From contig NZ_FNAI01000017.1 of NCBI RefSeq assembly GCF_900101875.1, forward strand, positions 79,427-143,426: a stretch of DNA of 64,000 nt, given 5' to 3'. Within the stretch, counting starts at the first letter, position 1. The number at the start of each line of letters is the position of its first letter. The notes under the pieces are model-generated. The model was not told the origin of the DNA. It was given only the letters and a program-made list of their open reading frames with translations, and did not search any database. Positions 60,332 through 64,000 of this stretch are shown piece by piece. A program made the position numbers and the translations under genes. The DNA comes from Mucilaginibacter pineti (GTDB taxonomy: Bacteria; Bacteroidota; Bacteroidia; Sphingobacteriales; Sphingobacteriaceae).

Positions 60332-60888
60332 TATTCCTTTTCCTGCACCAAACGGTATTTACCGGCTTTTATGAGCTTTTGCTGCTGAGCCGAGAATGCC
60401 TCGCGACCGCCGAAATCCTGCACCCAGTAGGTTTTATACTCGGCTACGCCAACTTCCTTAAAGCTGGGGTTCATTAGATTTTTACAATGCCCTTCGCTTT
60501 TAAACCATCCATCCATTACCTCGGCAATGCTTTGCTGGCCCTGTGCAATGTTTTCGCCAATGGCAAAGCTTTTAAAGCCCTTGAATATATAGCCGGCGGT
60601 TACTATGCGGGTTTCCATACTGCGGCCATCCTTACTGGTATGGCTAAAGTAGTTGCGTTTGGCCATATCACGGGCATGGCCGTCGGCGGCATCTTCCAGT
60701 TTGTTGTTCCAGGTTAGGGGCGGGGCAGGGGGCATAAACTGACCACCGCAGTTACAGCCTTTTTGTCGGGTTAAATTTATGCGCGCCAAAAATTCCTTCC
60801 TGAATTGCGCATCGCTTTGTGCATAAGCGCCGGCAAATGTAAAAAGGGCGGCAAGGGTAAAAATGATCTTCGAAAGTAATTTCCTCAT
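60331..60888 (-). CDS. CAP-domain (SCP/PR-1-like) secreted protein
   Basis: The 185-residue protein has a signal peptide (LFTFAGAYA) and one CAP domain. Its signatures are PPLTWNNKLEDAADGHARDMAKRNYFSHTSKDGRSMETRI, in which the His residues are CAP cavity ligands, and then GENIAQGQ and GWFKSEGHCKNLMNP. Bacterial CAP proteins are extracellular or periplasmic; some bind divalent metals. The function is unknown. If the frameshifted reading of the upstream TPR gene is right, the genes are 54 bases apart on the same strand. Confidence 0.92.
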   Translation of the reverse strand: MRKLLSKIIFTLAALFTFAGAYAQSDAQFRKEFLARINLTRQKGCNCGGQFMPPAPPLTWNNKLEDAADGHARDMAKRNYFSHTSKDGRSMETRIVTAGYIFKGFKSFAIGENIAQGQQSIAEVMDGWFKSEGHCKNLMNPSFKEVGVAEYKTYWVQDFGGREAFSAQQQKLIKAGKYRLVQEKE

Positions 60889-60942
60889 ACTTGATATATG
60901 ACGGTTTTAAAGTAGCGTGGTTTAATTTGGGGTGATACAGCG

Positions 60943-61118
60943 TTAACGCATGTTTCGGGTTTTCCTGATGCGGATGCGCCATTTGCCACGTTTTTTGCCG
61001 CTGTAATAGATAATAACCGCCAGCGCCATTACCGCAAGGGCAATAATAAGGGTTATAACAAGGTTATTCCTCTCGCGGATTTTAAGAACGAGCCCCTTCT
61101 GTAGTTGGAGGTATATAC
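60943..61118 (-). other. -1 frame extension of the TPR gene encoding a membrane anchor
   Basis: In the frame one base back from the TPR gene after its A9 tract, about 58 codons stay open. They read IRERNNLVITLIIALAVMAL, then AVIIYYSGKKRGKWRIRIRK, and stop at 60943-60945. This is a textbook membrane helix with a positively charged tail. In the annotated frame the gene instead ends after an unrelated basic tail at 61053. Confidence 0.65.
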
Positions 61119-61820
61119 TTTTTTTTTGGCTATAGCCGAATCCTGCTTTTTAATTTTTACGGAATCCTGCTTGTTGATAACCGCCAGGCGATCCAGCTCA
61201 ATTTTATGTGCTATGCTATCGTCAATAAATTCATGCCTTTTTATGGCTAAGGTTGCTTTGGTGTACTCCTTCATATGGCGGTACAAACCGGCGTAACCAA
61301 CCTGCACAGCCGACTCATTCTTAGGATCGTTGTTTTTTACGGAAAGACTAAGTGCTTCATTTAAATCGCGCATGGCCAGGTTGTAATCTTTAATATCGGC
61401 CTTAATAGCCGATAGCTCAATTAACGATGCAATGATATTAGGCACATCATTACGCTGGCGCGATATAGTATTTGATTGCAGGATGAACCATTTAGCCTGG
61501 CTGTATTTTTTTTGTGCCCTGTAAATTTTAGATAGATTATTGAAACTGGTACGTAAACCCAAGGTATCATTGGCACTGGAGTAACGGTGCAGGGCAAGCA
61601 TGGTATAGTTTAAAGCTTCGTTTTGGTAAAACAAACGTACGCGCCTGTTGGCTACGGTATCAAAGTTTAAATACTGATTGGCAATTTGGGTGTAGATAGG
61701 GCCCTTTAATGAATCGGCAGTGAGCTGTAATTTTTGCTTAAGACTGTCAAGGTCATCGGCATGGGCAGATAATTTGAATGCGGCTACGAGTAAAAAAAGG
61801 CAAGTAATAAGTTTCTTCAT
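61053..61820 (-). CDS. TPR-repeat secreted protein, probably frameshifted at its C-terminus
   Basis: From the ATG at 61820 (MKKLITCLFLLVAAFKLSA, a signal peptide) the frame reads 255 residues, with TPR-like helix pairs from about 60 to 215 (for example NLSKIYRAQKKYSQAKWFI). The last 24 residues (KVYTSNYRRGSFLKSARG onwards) are out of character. They follow a tract of nine A (61119-61127, T on the plus strand). A -1 shift there gives a clean membrane helix ending at 60943, for 292 residues in all. The shift may be programmed, due to transcriptional slippage, a true mutation or a sequencing error. Confidence 0.7.
   Translation of the reverse strand: MKKLITCLFLLVAAFKLSAHADDLDSLKQKLQLTADSLKGPIYTQIANQYLNFDTVANRRVRLFYQNEALNYTMLALHRYSSANDTLGLRTSFNNLSKIYRAQKKYSQAKWFILQSNTISRQRNDVPNIIASLIELSAIKADIKDYNLAMRDLNEALSLSVKNNDPKNESAVQVGYAGLYRHMKEYTKATLAIKRHEFIDDSIAHKIELDRLAVINKQDSVKIKKQDSAIAKKKVYTSNYRRGSFLKSARGITLL
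61119..61127 (-). other. A9 slippery tract
   Basis: Nine consecutive A on the minus strand are read as three Lys codons (GCC AAA AAA AAA GTA). Homopolymers of this length allow both -1 ribosomal slippage on AAA codons and RNA polymerase slippage. The tract is the only place where the two frames of the TPR gene could join cleanly. Confidence 0.8.
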
Positions 61821-62062
61821 ATAGGGGCTACCTAAAAGTACCGATTTATTTATCTGATCATACTCAAATAATGTGCCTGTTTGCATGGCAAGCATCATTC
61901 AAATAAATAAAATGACTATAAATGGCTGTTTTTGGGCTATAATGGCACTTTATGAGGAATGCTTTCTCCCAATAAAAAAACTAACATTTGGCGCGGAATT
62001 TTCCACACTGCCAAATGGATAGTAAATAGTACAAATAATTGCCCATTTTTTGGGCTATGTGT

Positions 62063-63004
62063 CTAAGTAATAACCTGTTCGTATTTGGTTATAAAGCGTT
62101 GCAGCCATTTCCATTTGGCTATAAGCAGGTTAAATAGGGAGATGCCCAGTATGGCGGTTGTTAAACCCGCCAGCACATCAAGCACATAATGGTGACTTGC
62201 ATATACTGCCGTAAACCAAATACCCAATATTACTATGGCAAAAATTGCGTTTACCCAGCCCAAACGGTTTTTAACCGCGTAATAAAACACAATAACGGGG
62301 TAAGCCGAATGCAGCGACGGCATGGCCGCAAACACGTTAGATCCTTTTGTATAGATGGATTTGAAAACACCCACATTAAAGTAAGCATCAAAGCGGGCGA
62401 GGCCGCCGGTGTTACCCATTTTCAGGGGGTGAAAATCAAAGCCGTAAAGCTGTACATACCAGGGTGGTGCGGCTGGGAAGGCGTAATAAATTACAAAGCC
62501 GAGCAGGTTAACCAGCAAAAAAGTAAGCGAAAAATAAAGGAACTGCCGCCTATTCTTGAAAAACATAAAGGCTGCAAAGCCAAGTGGTACAGGAATCCAG
62601 CACAGGTAAAATATGCCGGCCATTATATCAATAAAGGTGGTGCTATTGGCCCGCCAGTATTCGTTTGGCGTTAACAACTGTCCTTTGTAATGGATGCCGA
62701 AAAGGTGCTTTTCGAAATTATACAGATCGGCAATGTGTACCTGGTTAAAATTATAATTAGGGATGGCCTTCATATAATCAAATATTATCCAGTACACTAC
62801 AAAAACTGTAAAGCCTAAAATGAATTTACGTGTAATTACCGACGCGTAAAACATGAGGTTAAAAAGGCCTACAAGTACCAGGCCATCACTTTTAAAACCA
62901 AGCAGCAGGTAGGATACTACTAAATAAGCAATGGAAAGCAGAGTAACAGTAAGTACAGATTTTGTGTTTATTGTTACGCTATTAGTGGGCGCAGCATTGG
63001 TCAT
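62063..63004 (-). CDS. PAP2/AUR1-like phosphotransferase (inositol-phosphorylceramide synthase-type)
   Basis: The 313-residue protein has about seven membrane helices and the PAP2 active-site motifs in AUR1-like order: AAMPSLHSAYPVIVFYY (His is the acid) and YASHHYVLDVLAG (His nucleophile and Asp). In addition, AFPAAPPWY is typical of the AUR1/IPT1-like branch that transfers phospho-inositol or related head groups to ceramide. It starts 2 bases after the stop of a fatty-acid hydroxylase gene. Sphingobacteria make sphingolipids, so a ceramide phosphotransferase role is plausible; other PAP2 phosphatase roles are possible. Confidence 0.8.
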   Translation of the reverse strand: MTNAAPTNSVTINTKSVLTVTLLSIAYLVVSYLLLGFKSDGLVLVGLFNLMFYASVITRKFILGFTVFVVYWIIFDYMKAIPNYNFNQVHIADLYNFEKHLFGIHYKGQLLTPNEYWRANSTTFIDIMAGIFYLCWIPVPLGFAAFMFFKNRRQFLYFSLTFLLVNLLGFVIYYAFPAAPPWYVQLYGFDFHPLKMGNTGGLARFDAYFNVGVFKSIYTKGSNVFAAMPSLHSAYPVIVFYYAVKNRLGWVNAIFAIVILGIWFTAVYASHHYVLDVLAGLTTAILGISLFNLLIAKWKWLQRFITKYEQVIT

Positions 63005-63006
63005 GC

Positions 63007-63633
63007 TTATTTTTTTAAGAAATCTGAACGGAAAATTTTATCCCAAAACGGCGAGCTTACACCATAACCTTTGTCGGGATCCTGAAAATGGTGCAGCATG
63101 TGGTGCTGTTTTATTTTTTTGAAAAAACCGCTTTTGAAGTTAAAATGGTGCATGGCATAATGCGAGATATCATAAATAAGATACCCCAATATAAAGCCCG
63201 GGAAGAAACCGAAAATATAATTTACCGGCAGCAAGGCTTTAAACAAAAAGTAAAAGCCGGTTGACAAAGGGATGCTTAATGAGGGGGGCAATACTAAACG
63301 CTTGGCATCGCTTGGATAATCATGGTGTACGCCGTGCATAACAAAGTGCAGCCTTTGCGCCCATTTCCAGTTTTTATTTGGTTCCAGGTGAAATACAAAA
63401 CGGTGCATAATGTATTCAACAATGGTCCACACAAAAAGGCCGGCTATAAACAGACCTATGTATTCAAGGATGCCAATATTTACTTCAAACAGGGCTTTGT
63501 AGCTACAAAACAAAATTACGGGTACAAAAATATACAAGGGTACGGTATAATGCACCTTTGATAACAATTCAAAAAAGTCACTCTTAAACATCCTCACAGA
63601 TTCATGAGAATTGGAAATATATTTCTTCTTCAT
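63007..63633 (-). CDS. Fatty-acid hydroxylase / sterol desaturase superfamily protein (FA2H-like)
   Basis: The 208-residue membrane protein has four hydrophobic segments and the histidine clusters of di-iron hydroxylases: YIMHRFVFH, LHFVMHGVHHDYP, HYAMHHF and QHHMLHHF. Fatty-acid 2-hydroxylases of this size add a hydroxyl to the acyl chain of sphingolipids. It ends 2 bases before the PAP2/AUR1-like gene, and both are in one transcript. Together they suggest sphingolipid modification. Confidence 0.88.
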   Translation of the reverse strand: MKKKYISNSHESVRMFKSDFFELLSKVHYTVPLYIFVPVILFCSYKALFEVNIGILEYIGLFIAGLFVWTIVEYIMHRFVFHLEPNKNWKWAQRLHFVMHGVHHDYPSDAKRLVLPPSLSIPLSTGFYFLFKALLPVNYIFGFFPGFILGYLIYDISHYAMHHFNFKSGFFKKIKQHHMLHHFQDPDKGYGVSSPFWDKIFRSDFLKK

Positions 63634-63910
63634 AGCATATCAGGGTTTAAAACATCAATTATTTCTCTGCCTGTTATTTTATTTGTTAGTAATTTCAATA
63701 ATATGTAACGGTTTTAAACCGAAAACACGTACAATTTTAATAAAGATTTAGCCAACTGGCACCCCTTTATTTAATTGTTACGAAGATATGATATTTTTGG
63801 TTTCTGAATTCAGGTTTGTGTGATCTGTTTTCTGAGGTCTGGTTTGTGAGTTCTGTTTTCTGTTTTTCAAAATAATCAAAACAAACCTGTTCTCATTCGA
63901 ATTTACCTTA

Positions 63911-64000
63911 CACACCTCACACCTCACACCTCACACCTCACACCTCACACCTCACACCTCACACCTCACACCTCACACCTCACACCTCACACCTCACACC
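63911..64000 (+). repeat. 7-bp tandem repeat (CACCTCA)n
   Basis: From about 63913 the DNA is a perfect head-to-tail array of ACACCTC units with a 7-base period, for about 12 units, and it continues to the edge of the window. The 120 bases before it contain a looser TCTGAATTC/TCTGTTTTC word repeat. No gene is in 63634-64000; a small GGTTTTAAACC palindrome lies near 63710. Confidence 0.95.

Noticed and set aside
63911..64000. CRISPR array
   Set aside because: The repeat unit is 7 bases and units are directly adjacent, with no spacers and no cas gene nearby.
1..64000. Prophage or integrative element
   Set aside because: I see no integrase, capsid, portal, relaxase or lysis genes, and the gene order is that of a normal chromosome with small repeats.

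Overview
The window reads as the chromosome of a free-living Bacteroidota, most likely Sphingobacteriaceae and close to Mucilaginibacter. The evidence is a SusC/SusD pair under an ECF-sigma/FecR switch, candidate TAnnTTTG promoter elements, STN-domain TonB-dependent transporters, standalone FtsX-type permeases, a fatty-acid hydroxylase beside an AUR1-like PAP2 enzyme, and very dense intergenic palindromes. The genus is an inference from gene content.

Layout. 1-20127: a polysaccharide utilization locus. It holds an ECF sigma factor, a two-lobed aspartyl-protease-like protein, a FecR anti-sigma factor, SusC, SusD, then GH78 rhamnosidase, a DUF5009 (NagX/HGSNAT-like) membrane protein, GH20 hexosaminidase, GH3 glucosidase and GH92 mannosidase. 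20280-29931: mostly housekeeping and envelope genes, including an NAD-binding reductase, lipocalin, FadL-like porin, Gly/Tyr-rich lipoprotein, prolyl-tRNA synthetase, cystathionine gamma-synthase, membrane proteins and a secreted VOC protein. 30560-35351: two tandem paralogous FtsX permeases. 35385-42482: a second ECF sigma factor with a membrane partner, an SGNH esterase, a YdcF protein, an OmpR/CusS-type two-component system, a Usp protein and a bestrophin. 42666-44253: an Anbu proteasome-like protease with a transglutaminase-like protein. 44279-46506: a SAM-I riboswitch with its own terminator directly in front of a tRNA-Cys and a small membrane protein gene, divergent from argH. 46685-54684: YwbE, DUF1345, DUF72, a Tat-exported amidase, a methyltransferase, a TlpA-type thiol protein, a PEBP protein and an AraC regulator. 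54836-57616: GH5 cellulase and a fused double esterase. 57906-63633: a BLUF photoreceptor, PhnP-like MBL hydrolase, a REP-associated tyrosine transposase (RAYT), a CAP-domain protein, a TPR protein with an apparent frameshift at an A9 tract, and a two-gene lipid operon (PAP2 and fatty-acid hydroxylase).

Repeats are the second theme. I could separate several families by eye. (i) Elements of 74-144 bp that begin TGTCAT and end ATGACA or GTGACA. (ii) REP-like hairpins that share a core with the 3' flank of the RAYT gene. (iii) A composite inverted repeat built on CCCCTCTYGAGAGGGG. (iv) A 235-bp MITE-like element present twice in opposite orientation, both times inside family (iii), with an empty site also in the window. 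(v) Paired arms made of short repeated words. (vi) Pure tandem repeats, including a 7-bp satellite running off the right edge.

The most unusual observation is the SAM riboswitch, terminator and tRNA-Cys arrangement at 44766-44997. Next come the MITE with its empty site, the RAYT/REP association, the A9 frameshift that would restore a membrane anchor, and a protease gene lying between a sigma factor and its anti-sigma factor.
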